DNA from: Phytophthora sp. 'mugwort'
Taxonomy: Eukaryota; Oomycota; Peronosporomycetes; Peronosporales; Peronosporaceae
NCBI GenBank assembly: GCA_033558025.1
Contig: JAUCEF010000005.1
Span: 3,658,001-3,722,000 of the forward strand
Direction of reading: 5' to 3'
DNA length: 64,000 nucleotides
Notes under the pieces: model-generated
What the model was told of the DNA's origin: nothing
Databases searched by the model: none
The model's input: the letters and a program-made list of their open reading frames with translations, nothing else
In this document: positions 10,758 to 22,614 of the stretch, in pieces
Layout of the letters: each line of letters begins with the position of its first letter
Position numbering within the stretch: position 1 is the stretch's first letter
Made by a program: the position numbers and the translations under genes

Positions 10758-12099
10758 ACAATATGGCCAGCAATTCTTTCTCTCGGATCGAATAATTCTT
10801 CTTTGCACACAACATTGTATTTCCGTCCTTGGAATGCAACAGAATGCTCGACGACCTGTCCGTCTTGCTCTTCCATTTGGAATAGGACTCCGCCGATGGC
10901 GAAATCACTAGCATCCATCCTCGTGTACGATTTTAAAAAATCAGATTGTCAGTACAGGCGTGGCCGTAATGCGCTTTTTGAGTCGCTCAAAATGCTTCAC
11001 GAGCTCGTCAGTCCACGCTAGTTTCGACTTCTGCTTTGGACTGTCCTTCGTTTTCAGCATATCAAATAAAGGTCCAGCGTCATCGGCAAAACCTTCATAG
11101 AAGCGCTGGACGTAAGTCGCAGTACCCAGAAATGACTGCACTTCATTTTTGTTAGTGGGCAGGGGCCAATCGCGTAGAAAGCAACTTTCTGTGGGTCGAT
11201 TCTCACCCCATCTCGCCCGACATAGTCTCCCAAACAAGGTATCTCGCCAGAGCAAAAAACACACTTGCTCAGTTGCACGTAGAATTTATTATCTTTCGAG
11301 TCGACTTAAAACTCGATCCAGCGCAACGAGATGAGACTCGATACTTTGACCACGCGTGAAGATGTGATATATCATCGAAGTAGGAGAGGCAGACTCCAGC
11401 TAAGTTTTTCAACAACTTGCGAATCCCATCGTTAAATGTTGCGGGTGCGTTTGATAATCCCATCGTAATCACCAAATATTCAAACGAACCATCAGCAGTT
11501 TGGAAGGCCGTGTATTTGATGTCAGAATCACGCATCCGAAAGTGATAATAGCCACTGAGCAAGTCCATGCTGCTATACCAATAAATACCTTGCATTTGCT
11601 CGAAAATTATATCCTTCCTTGGCATTGGTAGCGTTCTTCGAACTGATTATTTTTACCCGGTAGTCGTGCACCATCCGCCAACCCACGGGCTTCTTCACGC
11701 AGAACGTGGGAGCTTCGTTAGCAGACGATGACGACCGCATAAGGCCTGCTCTCAGCATTCCTCGACCCATGCTCGGATTTCCTGTTCTTGTGCCGGTGCC
11801 TGCCGCCACTGATGCCGGAATATGGGCTGGTTCGTATCGACCTCCATTTCGTGAACACCATGGCTTTCCGGAGGGAGTTCGCGCGGCAACGTTTGTTTGA
11901 ATACAGCTTTATGTCGCTTTAAGATCGGGTTCAGGTTCACCGCCTGCCCACGATAATCTTCTACTTCTTTGAGTGATTGGTTGTCGTTTGTCTCTCCTTT
12001 TCTCCGTCGCAGGTCGAATAACAAAGATGCATTCAATATCCTGCTGTTTGCGATGCAGCCGCTTGAACTGTTTCCTGGTAATAAACTTTGTTTCACCAC
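10758..12099 (-). pseudogene. Gypsy reverse transcriptase and partial RNase H
   Basis: Upstream part: LPRELPPESHGVHEMEVDTN near 11860. RT core: GIYWYSSMDLLSGYYHFRM, then TAFQTADGSFEYLVITMGLS and the catalytic YFDD near 11360. Thumb and connection: EVQSFLGTATYVQRFYEGFA near 11120. RNase H opening: MDASDFAIGGVLFQ at about 10915, then IREKELLAILL in a shifted frame at about 10790. At least three frame changes interrupt the reading. Confidence 0.88.
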
Positions 12100-12112
12100 T
12101 TGTAACTGAGTA

Positions 12113-12607
12113 CTAACCCTGGCTAAAATACCGGCTGCAAGAATTTGCTGTCCCGCTCACTGAAGCCCTCCTGCCACCTACATGTAGCGCCGGTTGCGAA
12201 GGTTTCGTTGTTGTGCGCGACTTCACTGTCTTCTTTTTCTTCGAGTCTTGTTTTCGCCGCTGACACCGCTTTGGATCATCCACTACTCGCGGCGTTATCT
12301 TTTCCTCGATCCAGTCAATATCGGGGTTCACTGTCTTCAACCAGGGCATGCCAAGCAATATGTCCTGTCCTTCCGGCACTAGCAACACAAGAAGTCCCCT
12401 CGTAAAGTTCAAACTCATCGATGAAAGATGTAAGTGCACCGTTTTCGGCTGTACCTCCATCTCCTGCTTATTCGCCAAAGTAATAGGCATCGTGTCTCCA
12501 TGGTCCTCAATTTTGTCTTCCAAGTTTGCTCTAAAGCAAAACTCCGGGCTCACAGCATTAATCGTGGCCTCGCTCGATAAAATTGGAGTTTGTGAGAAGC
12601 AAGTCAT
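12113..12607 (-). pseudogene. Gypsy aspartic protease-like segment
   Basis: A 164-codon frame includes VPEGQDILLGMPWLKTVNPDI, the usual Gypsy retropepsin C-terminal pattern (ILGMPWL then NP.IDW), followed by a Lys-rich linker. The expected active-site D-S/T-G is not clear in this frame, so the protease is probably truncated at its N-terminal side. Confidence 0.7.
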
Positions 12608-13341
12608 TAGGTCCGCTTTGTACCGTACTGGTGGTATGCAGCAAGCAGAAGTAATCTCGCGATAGAGGTTCTAGAGTCCGACACGTCTCGAAGGTTTTCC
12701 ACGCTCCAGAACCCCATTCAACTTCCTTTCACACGTTACACTTCCATACAGAGCGCATTCATTTTTCTTTGTTTCATTTCAGGTTTTAAATCATCACATG
12801 CCGTCTGCTGCGTCGTTGTTGTTCTCTGATTTCCGTAGAGCATTTGCCGCGATCACATGCAGCTTTCAGTCGACTGAGCTTTCGAGTATGTCCACTCATT
12901 CGCTCATAATTAAGTGAACTTACTCGCTTAAATGCTTATCTAAACGGTGTGGCAATTCTTTGGCCACCGACATTTGCTCGAGCATCGCGAATATTTTCTT
13001 GTTCGCGCTGTTCGGGCGCTTCTCAGGGTGCTTGAACCAGCAATCATCCACACTGTGGGTCACGACCGCAAAAACTGCAGCTCTTGTTTGTTCTGGGCGT
13101 GTTGCTCACTGTTCGACCGCCATTCCACGATCTGCGAGTGGCGGGCAGCGTTGGTTTTGCTGGTAGAGCCGGTGAAGTATTTCCACCGCCATCCTTACCT
13201 TTTTGTTTGTTCTCGTGGGGTCTATTGCTGTTGGGTTTCTCCTTTAGCTCCCACTCAAGGAAGCCTCTTGAATTGCTGCATTCAAGTCTCGCGGCTTCTC
13301 CCTCTGTATTTCACGTTTCATAATCACATCAGATAACCCAT

Positions 13342-14232
13342 TCATAGGTTCATTCCCGTGAGCGGATCAACTTGGACAATGCGGTTGAGCTCTCTGAATT
13401 CATCGACATAACCTGTATAGCCACCCGTTTGCTTGAGGGCGAGTAAGCGGTTCCTGGGCTTCTCTTGGAAATTAGGCCACATTAACTCAATTGACAGGTC
13501 CACTTTCATCGCACTACATAGCTTATCTGACGACTCATCTGTAATATAACGTTCGTACCATACCAACGCGTTCTTCTGCACACATTGGTTGAGCTCGAGA
13601 GCAAGCAATCGTCGTGCTGCAGCCGGTCATAGGCCTTCTGACGGAATACGATTAAAATTGGAAAGCAAAGCTGTTCAACTTGATTCCATCGATATCTCCA
13701 ACGAAAACGGGAGGTTTCACATCCATTTTCCTCAACGTCAATCCACGGGAGCCTACATCATCACTGGCAGCACTCACATTTCCTGCCGCACTAGTTGATG
13801 CCGCTGTTGCTGTTGTACGCGGTGCAGCACCACTGTTCCACGCTGCAGGTCTCATGGTAGAAGCATGTTGCGCAGGCATAGCAGCATAGCCACCCCGAGG
13901 TGTTTGGTTGCTGCTTGAGCTAAACGATGAGCTTCTTGAGCCATCTCCTGTGCTTGTCCAATTCCTTGAGTCAGATTCGTCATTCCGTGCACGAGATTGG
14001 TCACCGTCTCCTTCCAAGAGGCGATGTCGGTCCAAAGTCCGTTGCTCAGGTTGCTAATTGTGGTGTTGATATTAGTGCCGAATGCCCTAATGTCGTCATG
14101 CGTCTCGTTCAACCTGGTTTCCTGCCTGTCGATCCTTTGATGTTCGGCGCTGCGGGGATTCCCGTCCAGCTGCTGCCGCACAGGCGCGGTGTCGCTTTTC
14201 AACATCCGTCGGGCTGTGTTTTTGTCTTGCAT
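13342..14232 (-). pseudogene. Gypsy gag-like segments
   Basis: Three overlapping frames encode an N-terminal coiled-coil-like part with ASWKETVTNLVHGMTNLTQG, a Ser/Thr/Ala-rich linker with MDVKPPVFVGDIDGIKLNSF, and a capsid part with NALVWYERYITDESSDKL and GGYTGYVDEFRELNRIVQV. Together they resemble the retrotransposon gag domain. Frameshifts separate them. Confidence 0.75.
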
Positions 14233-14599
14233 CGTACCAAGTTCTACTATGTCGCAATCTTCCTGCTCTTATGAGCTGGAAGATGTGAATTGGTAGCACT
14301 TAGGCAGAGAGAGTCACTAAGTTGTTCGTGGAGATGGCCGAGAGCACGTTTTGAAAGCACTACGGTGATTATCACTATGGTGTCCGGGATCTGCTCCCGA
14401 GATCACCAAAAAAAATGAGGTGTCCATGCTTGGCCAGAGCAGGTTGACTTAATCCCTCAGTTATGATTCCGGAACGAGCCTGTCGCTCATTCACTGCCAC
14501 TACTCTGCCTTTACATGCATTCCTACAACTCAATGGGTTCACCAAGCTGGCTGGTTCCTGGTTGCTCCTAAGGAGCATCGTCCCTCCAGCTTATGTTGC

Positions 14600-15368
14600 T
14601 CGAAACGGCCCTCAATGACTGTTTGCACCCTTTGCTGCTCGTTTTTGTCTGTGCTAATTTAGTCTTCGTCCGTTACGAGACTGCATCGCAAGCTCGTGAC
14701 ACCGCCTTCACGGGCGTTCACAAGATGGGCGACAGGGTCTTCTTCTTGTGGTCGTCACCCCTGAGGATACCGAACGACAAGTTGGTGGTGTGATCAACGC
14801 CATCAAACAGACAGTTGTCGGGGTGCTGACGGCCGCGGTCTTAGTTGAATTTATTTTTCAAGCTAGTTTCGTCGATCTCGACCATATGCTTCGGGCCCCC
14901 AATCTGCCAAAAGCATTGCAAATAAGTTATCATAACATGAGCATAATGTGACGTAATGGAACCTTACCTCCATGTTGCACGTCAGCATTTCCTTGGAACA
15001 TATGTCACGGCAAAACTGTACCTGTTGATCGCCGTGACATCCGAGATGTCGAGCCATTGCTGGGCGACGCCAACGGGCAGATCGCTGCACCAAAACAGCA
15101 ATAGGGGCAGGCAGTTTGTCAGGGGCAGCTTCGATTTTGCGAAGAAGTTGCCCGCGCCCACGCTGACTTCTTAGTCGCGGCAGCCCTTGCCACGGCAGCG
15201 CCAGCGCCTCCAGGGCGCGTCCAGCGTCATCTCTCTGTCGCAGTGGCGGCAGAGCATCATCCGCGAGACGAGCTCATGCCTCATCATGAACACAACGCAC
15301 GCATGCTCGTCGGCAGTTGCGGCCATGACCTTGTCAAACGTGAAGGCCGACGCGTCTTGGTCGGCCAT
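14600..15368 (-). pseudogene. ISXO2/Merlin-type transposase relic
   Basis: The minus strand starts with MADQDASAFTFDKVMAATAD and a zinc-ribbon-like LCRHCDREMTLDAPW, then WRCRGKGC. Other frames continue with SDLPVGVAQQWLDISDVTAI and FCRDICSKEML, then GGPKHMVEIDETSLKNKFN near 14890 and CLFDGVDHTTNLSFGILRGD near 14790. The zinc ribbon plus VEIDE matches the IS1595/ISXO2-like DDE family (Merlin in eukaryotes). Frameshifts and internal stops show it is dead. Terminal inverted repeats were not located. Confidence 0.7.
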
Positions 15369-15662
15369 GGCATATAGATACGGTGACGGCTCCCGGATGG
15401 GCCAGCTGCATGATGTTAAGATCCACGTCTGCAGGAGAGCGAGAGATGAGGGGACGAGCGGAGTTTGAGCGAGCCATCGGTGGGGTGGGACGGGGCTAGG
15501 ATCTTGCGTGATGGGGGTGTTTTTGATTGTGAGCTAGCTACCTGGGCCCGATGTTACGGGGTCGCGCAAAATGCCCGTCAAAACTGGGGGGGGGTACATC
15601 GCGCCGCGCGCATTAGAAGTTGAGGTTTCACAGAAAGGCATTTTAGTTTGCGGGGGACATTG
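15369..15662. other. non-coding stretch
   Basis: Contains an 8-G run and GC-rich tracts, probably flank of the neighbouring transposase relic. No gene seen. Confidence 0.35.
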
Positions 15663-16094
15663 TTAGGTAATGCCGTTTGCCGGACTGCCGGACGTCCCAT
15701 CCTTTTGCCGAACTGATTGACATCGGACGCAGTTAGTCGACCGATCGAACTCGCGCCTCGGATTGGTCAAAAGTCCCAATCCGGCAGGATTCGGCAATTT
15801 GCAAGATAAACCACCCGGCTTGAGAAGCTGTTTGAATGCCGCGCGCGAGTCGGAGTAAACGTCATGCAACGAGTACACGTAGTACTCGAAATTATTATTG
15901 GTAATTATTCTACGATAAATGGCGGCTTTCCAGTCACAGCGCGCAGATTCCTTGCAATTATACGCAGCTCCCTTCCCGTCTCCATTTGGCCGTTTCACAA
16001 CTTGCTCGTCTTTGCTAAAGTTGTAGTTGTACACGAAGTATGTCGCAAACTGAAGACTTGACCTTCGGTCAACTGGATGGCTCCATGGACACAT
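15663..16094 (-). pseudogene. possible MULE-type transposase N-terminal fragment
   Basis: A 143-codon frame has a cysteine-bearing module with KGAAYNCKESARCDWKAAIY followed by FEYYVYSLHDVYSD. This resembles the FLYWCH/FAR1-like DNA-binding part in front of MULE transposases in oomycete repeats. No catalytic domain follows. The assignment is tentative and rests on general pattern only. Confidence 0.35.
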
Positions 16095-18395
16095 TGGAGA
16101 TCAATAATTTCAATCGAAACAGCGGCACTCGTGTCAGGTCTTATCACTTAGGCCGCGAATTTTGAAGTGCCGCCTCGGTTTGGCATCGAACTTGTCAATT
16201 ATTTGCGTACATCAAGCAAGAAGCTATCAGCGATAAGAGAGTCTGTTATATCGTCCCAAGATAGCTCATGAAATTCTACGACATACAGTACTACTCCGGC
16301 ACGACAAGCGCGCTTGCTACTTACGTCAGGCAAGTACATCGAATTGACCACGTTCTGTGCAGCGAAGCGGTGGGCCACCACCCGTGGAGTAGGCTGGTGA
16401 AGTGTCGTACGGCGTGGTGAACACGATGGACAGAGCGGAATCGCCCTCAATAAACGACATTTCATGTCGATCGACATGACCACAGGACCTCATTAAATTA
16501 TGTCGCACCCACCGAAGTGGTTTGTAGTTCGCTCGCGGTGAAGGCGGCAAGACGAACATGGTTCATATGATACACATGCCCCAGCTTAATACTGAGTTGT
16601 CGGCGCCCCGGAACGATTGTGTTCAAGTAGTACAATAATGCGTTGAGTAAAGGAATGTCGCGGCTCTTCGTGATCTCGCTTGCGATAGCGCCTACCGTGG
16701 TGCTGGTCCTGCTGGTGAGCGGTCGAGCCCAGACCAAAGTGTGGCCCGCCCAACTCTGGTTCATGTTTGCGGTGGGTCCGTGTGGAGGGGAATGCCAGCC
16801 GGCATGTTCTCGGTTTAGGGAAAGCCTAAAACACGGTTTAAGATTTATAACCTCTGAACATGGATCTTTCCCAATGCATTTCCCTGAAGCGCAGACCTTT
16901 ATCTCAAAGTGAACCGTTGTAACCAAGCGATCGGGGACGGATCACGACGCACGAGTGCGTTGGCGCAGTAGATACGGAGGAGGTTTTATGTGCGTCGCTT
17001 TGCAGATGTAGCCGTTTATCGGCCACTTCACCATGACGAAGCTGCACCGCAATGAACAGTAGGACAATCTCCTTCACCGAATCGACCAGCTGCTGTACGG
17101 TCGTGCACAACCTCCGACACGCAGTCGTATTCATTTCCATGGGAACGCCACGACAACGGAACGCCAGATGCGGGAAATGAATCCGACCAGAAACCGTTTT
17201 GTATTGGTCCCATTCTAACCAGATGCTACTCAAAGCAGCGCGTGATACGCATTTCTTCGTTTCCAACATAAACGCCATCTTCACGCTCACCAGCTGGCTA
17301 ATTCAGTCGCGCTATGCAACATGTCAGATAAGCGCCGTCTCTTCCACCCGGCCGCGCTTTTATCAGCTCGCAGTGGCTGAAGATCTGTTCGCGAAAGCGC
17401 TGGTGGATCTGCTCAAGGCGTTCACAGTAATAGCTTCTAGAGAAGCGCGTCAGGCATACGCTAAGGCTCCACTGGGAAACGCTGTTGATCGTGGCTTCAG
17501 TGTGGACTCGGGACACGCGTACTTCATGTGCTTCTACCTTTGTATGGCCAAAGCCCATGGGGTAAAGCTGACGGGCATTCACCAAAGCTAGTTCGGGCAA
17601 GTTAGTCACAAACAATTACGATCTCCATTTCGTAAAATCAAAGTCGTTTACGCGAGATGGTAGACATTACGCTGGTCCGGTGGCTCCGCGACATCAGGGT
17701 TGCCGTGCTCCGGGGATAGTTGGTGACGAGAGCGTTCAACCGCTGGCAGTGCTTCCATACGCCAAGTGGATACGCGAGAGCGAACAACCCGATGGGTTCA
17801 ATCGGCTGATCAAGCATGACTACACGCTACGATGAAACACAACACTAGGGATGTTTCTGGATCGAGCCGCATCCGCAACCGTACCATCTGGAAATGGACC
17901 CGGGTTTTCAATTTTTAGGTTTCTGTCTCAGAGCAAAATCCGTATCCACTATCTCTACGGTGAACATTCTCACCTCGCGAAAACTGGGGAAGAAGGATAT
18001 ACGGTGCCGACTTGAACGCGGCAATTATGATGCTGCTCTGGCGTCGCAAAGAGAGGCGCCGCATGTGGAAGGGTGCATGCAACTCTTCGTGGAACGACTG
18101 CCGTCGGAGCGCTTGAATCTGGACGATTCAATGTCGCCGACTGCAACATCGCGCTTCGATTCGATCGGGGCGGTCTTGAAGCCCTAGCCGCCTTCCAGTT
18201 GTGATCACCACGGAGTCTAGCGACCGCAGTACGGCCATTGAAGCACCGGCAATTGTTCTCTACCGTCTGCCTACCCTATCCGTTACGCAAGCATGGTGCG
18301 CGTCTTCGGCCGGTCAACATCATTGCTCAGTCGCTTGCATTTAACAACGGTTATGCTCCTGTATGAGGCGTGGCACGAGTACCTTTACACGCCCC
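16095..18395. other. decayed repeat DNA, no supported gene
   Basis: Scattered open frames on the minus strand (16904-17290 and 17298-17615) could be parts of one decayed coding sequence, since both read as protein-like and abut, but no family is recognised and stops intervene. Near 16735 a motif similar to one at 4360 recurs. Nothing else is supported. Confidence 0.35.
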
Positions 18396-19115
18396 GCAGT
18401 TTACTTGCCACCAAGATCCACGGCTACTCTACTGCTGTTCAAGCCCGTGTCCAGACGACCCTTCTTCTGCTGCATTGAACCCTCCTCCTTGTCACTGCTC
18501 CTGCCAACGCGCTTGCCGAGAGCCTGCATCGCCTTGTCTCTCGCCAGCGCGCCCGCCGAAACCTCCATTTCCTTCTTCTTTTTCTCTTTCTCCGATTTGG
18601 CGTCTCGGCTTGTTGTGGTCGCTTAAAAGCGTCGAGAGCTCGTCGAGAAACTGCCTCTTCTCCGATATGACTCATAGACGCCTGAAGCACGAGCCGAGAC
18701 CTTCTCGTCATCAGTGTGCTTTTCAAGGAGAGCAGTGACGCGATTCTGCGCCTTCTTGCCGTCCAGATTCACCTTGAAAAAGCCGTCTACCCCACTAATA
18801 GTCAATACAAGCATGTTCCACGCCTCCATCACCTTCCCGTGCTTTGCTTTAAAGGGCAGGTCCGCGCTCACTTGACGAAGGAGAGAACCAAGTCTTCCTC
18901 ATCTGTCCAATTTTCTTCACCAGTTGGGGCTTGTGTTGGCTCACGGACTGGGGATCCAATTCGTACAAACCGGAAATTTCACGGAGGAGTTTCCGTATGT
19001 AAAACAACTTTTGGAGATTATGGCGTTTTATGTAGCCGATACGGATGTGGATGCGGATGCGAAATTTGCCTTTAGAAATCTCCCTACTAGTACGCTGCCC
19101 CACTGTTGATGGCAT
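18396..19115 (-). pseudogene. Myb/SANT-like repeat-associated coding relic
   Basis: Minus-strand pieces read FKAKHGKVMEAWNML, LDGKKAQNRVTALLEKHTDD and SARASGVYESY, then in another frame KKKEMEVSAGALARDKAMQA. This succession is typical of a very abundant repeat-associated Myb/SANT-like family in Phytophthora genomes (from memory). An N-terminal frame with YELDPQSVSQHKPQLV extends to 19115. Frames are broken, and it ends in a stop after VAVDLGGK. Confidence 0.45.
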
Positions 19116-19678
19116 CAGTATTTCACTCCGAAAGCGTTCCGGGGAGAAACCGAGGGACCAAGCAGCTTAAAGCTTGGGTCAAGGAGCTCCGGCAGCGCGA
19201 GATGCTTGTCGACACGATCCCCAGCCAAGCCACATCGAATTTTCGGCTGGTTTCGCCAAACACCGGCGTTGCTAGTGTACCTTTATTCATCCTGAGTTTT
19301 AGTCGTAGCCGATAATCTTCTCCTGTGCCAGCACAAAAGGGAGCTGGAGGGACAACCTGAGCATGCTTGGGGCATCGATATATTGACGTGAACCTGCGGC
19401 CGTAAGTGTGTATTAAGTTCACAGTCTGTATTGATTTTCTATATTGCTAGCAGCTGTACATTGGCTTCAAGCTCTCGTCGCCTTCTTTTCGGAGAGATCA
19501 TCGTAGTCGGGATTTTTACGTAGGCAAGGAGATACTTGTCTTCGAGTGCAGCACGCACCCAGTATTCCGGACGTCAAAACTCTCGGCACCGATGAGGCGG
19601 GCAAAGAAGTCACTGGAGGCTTGACTTGGGCTCATAACCTATGACGGGGATACGTAGGAGCGAGTAGAAGAGACGAAT
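19116..19678. other. non-coding stretch
   Basis: No recognisable gene, only short frames. It leads into the first copy of the direct repeat. Confidence 0.35.
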
Positions 19679-19895
19679 AGAAGACGAGCTTGAGTAGATT
19701 ATGTCACAAGACAAAGAGGTACTATAGAAGCGCAGCTTGCTGACATGATATGAATGGCCTGCAGTCAGCCTTAGTTGTCTATTAGGCCACAGTATGGCAC
19801 ACTATGAACATGTAAGCAGGATCTCTAACTACAGGATACTGTACACTATATGTGAAGAGTGAAGAGAAGTACCGTAAAACAGTGCGGTCCTTAGA
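19679..19895 (+). repeat. direct repeat, copy A
   Basis: It opens with GAAGACGAGCTTGA and contains CTATTAGGCCACAGTATGGC, ending around GAAGAGAAGTACCGTAAAAC. It aligns with 21077-21307 in the same orientation with many substitutions and small indels. Copy B overlaps the 3' end of the DDE relic, so copy A may be the 3' end of a second, deleted copy. Confidence 0.65.
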
Positions 19896-20148
19896 CCTCC
19901 GCATCAGAAACACACCAGCGCGGCAGATGCAAAGATGCAGAGGAATGCAGCACTGCGATGTGGAGAGGAGATACCTCTGAGGGCAACCAATCCAATTACT
20001 TGCTTGCGAGGGAAGTGGTCAATTCCCTCGCATTGATCAAGAGCCCGGATTTCGCGTGCGTGCCAGACCAACACGATAACACCCTCCATTTTAGCGAGGC
20101 CGCCCAGCTCATTCTACGATTCGTCGCTTCCTCACGAAGAGAGTCGCC

Positions 20149-21095
20149 ATGGCACGCTCCAGGTCCCCCACCCGCTCTTACCGTTCCGCGGCCGCCGAGT
20201 CCGCTTCTCGCTCTTCTCGCTCGACGGCACCTTCCGTTTCGAGGCGAGACGCACGCCGCGCTTTCCTCCAGGTGCAGGAGCTCGACGATGGACGCGTCCG
20301 TAAGCGTGCGCGTCACCTCAATGACACGTTGCCTGCAAGCGACGGTGACGAAGACTCGCCACACCCTCTCCTCGACACGTTCCAAACCAGCATTGGATCT
20401 GAGGGCGTGCTCAAACTATGCAACTTCGCGCTGGGCGAGATGTCCAAGCTGTGGAGCCGGGTTAGCGCGTACATGGCTACACGTTGGAACGTCGGCAATG
20501 GGATCAAAAGCAACACCCGCCCGTCGACGTCCTGTTCATTACGTTGAGTGTGATTAAGAACTGCGGGAGGAGGGACGTGCTCGCTAACACGTTGGCAGCG
20601 AGGTACCTACGTTTGAAAAGATGATCCCCAGGTTCTTGGGTTTGCTGTGCCCATATATGTACAGGATCCATTTAGAGCACGCCGAGCGCGAGTTTGACAA
20701 CGAAAAAGGTGGTGCTCGGTGGGGATGGGTTCGAGTACTATCCTGCGGCTCGCTACATCGTAGACGTTACGTTTCACCTGGCAAATATGCCAAGCGACAC
20801 GCAGCAGGAGCGAGCTGCATACGACAACAAGAAGCATAAACTACATGGATTTAAAACTGAGCAATCCGTAATTCCTACTGGGCAACCAATCACGTCAAGG
20901 GCAGTATGGCGGACATCACCATTGTCCGGAAGAACAAGGAGTTCCACCCGGCAGCCGCTACTAAGATGGCTTCTGAGGACTCCATGCAAGACGAAGCCCT
21001 GCTGCAGGAGGAGTACCCTGGGTCGTGAGCCATCTTGGCCGACAAGGGGTACCAGAGCCTTGCAGCTGAGATGCGGGAAGACGAGCTTGACTAGA
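20149..21095 (+). pseudogene. Harbinger-like DDE transposase relic
   Basis: The first frame (20149-20547) has a Ser/Arg-rich start and ends EMSKLWSRVSAYMATRWNVG. Shifted frames continue VPTFEKMIPRFLGLLCPYMY, YYPAARYIVDVTFHLANMPS and YDNKKHKLHGFKTEQSVIPT, and finally AILADKGYQSL near 21040. The D.TFQ-type segment, the KHH.LHGYK-like segment and ADKGY match the DDE_Tnp_4 endonuclease common in oomycetes. Multiple frameshifts are present. Confidence 0.7.
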
Positions 21096-21307
21096 AGGTG
21101 TCACAGACAAAGAGACATTATAGGAGCACATACTGCTCTCATGCTAGTGAATGCCCTGTAGACGGCCTCAGTTATCTATTACGCTACAGTATGGCGTACT
21201 ATGAACCTGTAAACAGGGTCTCCTACTACTGGATCACCGATTGAATGGTACACTGTACCTCTATGTAAAGAGTGAAGAGGAGTACCGTAACACACTGCAG
21301 TCATTGA
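21077..21307 (+). repeat. direct repeat, copy B
   Basis: Begins GAAGACGAGCTTGACTAG inside the last transposase frame and runs through CTATTACGCTACAGTATGGC to GAGGAGTACCGTAACACACT. It is the diverged partner of 19679-19895. Confidence 0.65.
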
Positions 21308-22539
21308 CTGTTCCCGCAGCTGTCGTGTCCCTTCTACGCGTATCGTGTCATTCGTGATGACTCGGCTCGGTCGCGTACGCGGGTGTGCAATTGCGACGAT
21401 TTCTGAAAATTGCCTCGTGTTCGTTTAAAGTGGTACAGGTACGTACAGTACAGTCTCCCGCAACCAAGCAAACCTTGTTTGAACATGTTCGTCCATCTCA
21501 GACACGTTCGTGGCACGAAACGCACCGAGCAAACCTCGAAAACCAACTTGGGGTTTTATCAGTTCGTACAATCAAGGGGTTGCACCGCTTCTAACTATGG
21601 CTTCGAATTTAGTGTGCCACACGAAGTTGTCAAACCCGCTGATACGCAACCCTGATTATCACCGGCGTCAAGTGCGGTGACGCGCCGCGTCGTACGTGAC
21701 CGAATCGAATCATCAAGGGCAACGTTGCAAGATCCTCAACACATTGAGGAGACTACGCCATGGTCGCGATATGAGGACGAGCTCCCACCGTGACCCGCAC
21801 CGCCGCACCACTGCTTGGAAAACTTCAGCATGGTGGCTGCTGTCGCGTCTTTGGAGGCCGGTGGCTACTTATCTCGCGATTTGAAGATCAACTGCAACAA
21901 GTGGCCCGATCTCTGCGAGTCCAAGCAGCATCGGCCGCTGCAGCGGCGGATCAAAACACGCTCGCCGATCGTTGAGGCTCCGGCGTTTCGCCATAGAGAG
22001 CCGCTACTTTTGTAGCGGCGCTGCTTCTGATGAACAGTAAATCAGCGATCTTTTACCGCCGAGACGACTTCCTCTTCCGTCTCACGGCGGAGGCAGCCAG
22101 CAAAAAAGCTAGGCCCGAGTGTGACATTCGCGCCGACACCGAAGCTGGCTCCGCGACCGCATGAGAATTTCAAAGTGTTGCGTGTGTGCTGTGGGCCCCC
22201 GCCGCGAGGGACAAAAGAAGGGAAAGCGGGGCGGTATCCACGAGGGATATTTGCTTGGTGCTTGGGTCCCCGTCCAGCTGGAGAACCGAGACCAGTCACT
22301 CAGTTACTGAGTCTCAGTATGGGTAGACGTAAGTTCTGCGAGCCGAGACCGAGTCAGCTGGAGGTACCAGTTCCCACCTTCGAAATTGTCCAACACTGGC
22401 GGGCCCGAGGTCACTTGCGTTCTGTATACTTCTTGCTGCCGACCCGGCCCAGACCCGGATCCAACGCGCAGCCTCTATGTGAAACCAGACACAGGCCGTC
22501 GTCTTCCTTCCCTTCACTGATGCGGAAGATCTGCTCGAG
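21308..22539. other. upstream intergenic region of the glucan synthase gene
   Basis: No gene is supported over 1.2 kb. A perfect hairpin lies at 22000-22019 (GCCGCTAC, TTTT loop, GTAGCGGC). The right end carries the promoter described next. Confidence 0.45.
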
Positions 22540-22557
22540 CCTCATTCCGCATTTTGC
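22540..22557 (+). promoter_or_regulatory. oomycete Inr-FPR core promoter
   Basis: CTCATTCCGCATTTTGC matches the oomycete core promoter, an initiator (TCATTYY) followed by the flanking promoter region (ATTTT-like). It lies about 60-75 bp upstream of the glucan synthase ATG, so a short 5' UTR is expected. Confidence 0.8.
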
Positions 22558-22614
22558 TGCTGTCCGGCGCTGCCCTCGTCTTGAGAGAGAGCTCCTCGAA
22601 GAAGCACGCCCCCC

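Larger units (their letters stand above)
10758..14290 (-). mobile_element. Ty3/Gypsy retrotransposon remnant, integrase and 3' end lost
   Basis: Order on the minus strand is gag (14232-13342), protease (12607-12113), RT (12099-11269) and RNase H (to about 10760). RT before any integrase marks Gypsy. RNase H stops within the motif region and an unrelated tandem repeat follows, so integrase and the 3' LTR are missing. No LTR pair was found. Frames are broken in several places and the 12.6-13.3 kb segment between protease and gag is heavily decayed. Confidence 0.85.

Noticed and set aside
10452..11021. A 189-codon plus ORF as a possible secreted effector
   Set aside because: No signal peptide, RXLR or LFLAK motif; it runs through the tandem repeat and into the antisense of Gypsy RNase H.
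22000..22019. GC hairpin as a bacterial-style terminator
   Set aside because: No downstream T-run and the context is eukaryotic; noted only as a hairpin.
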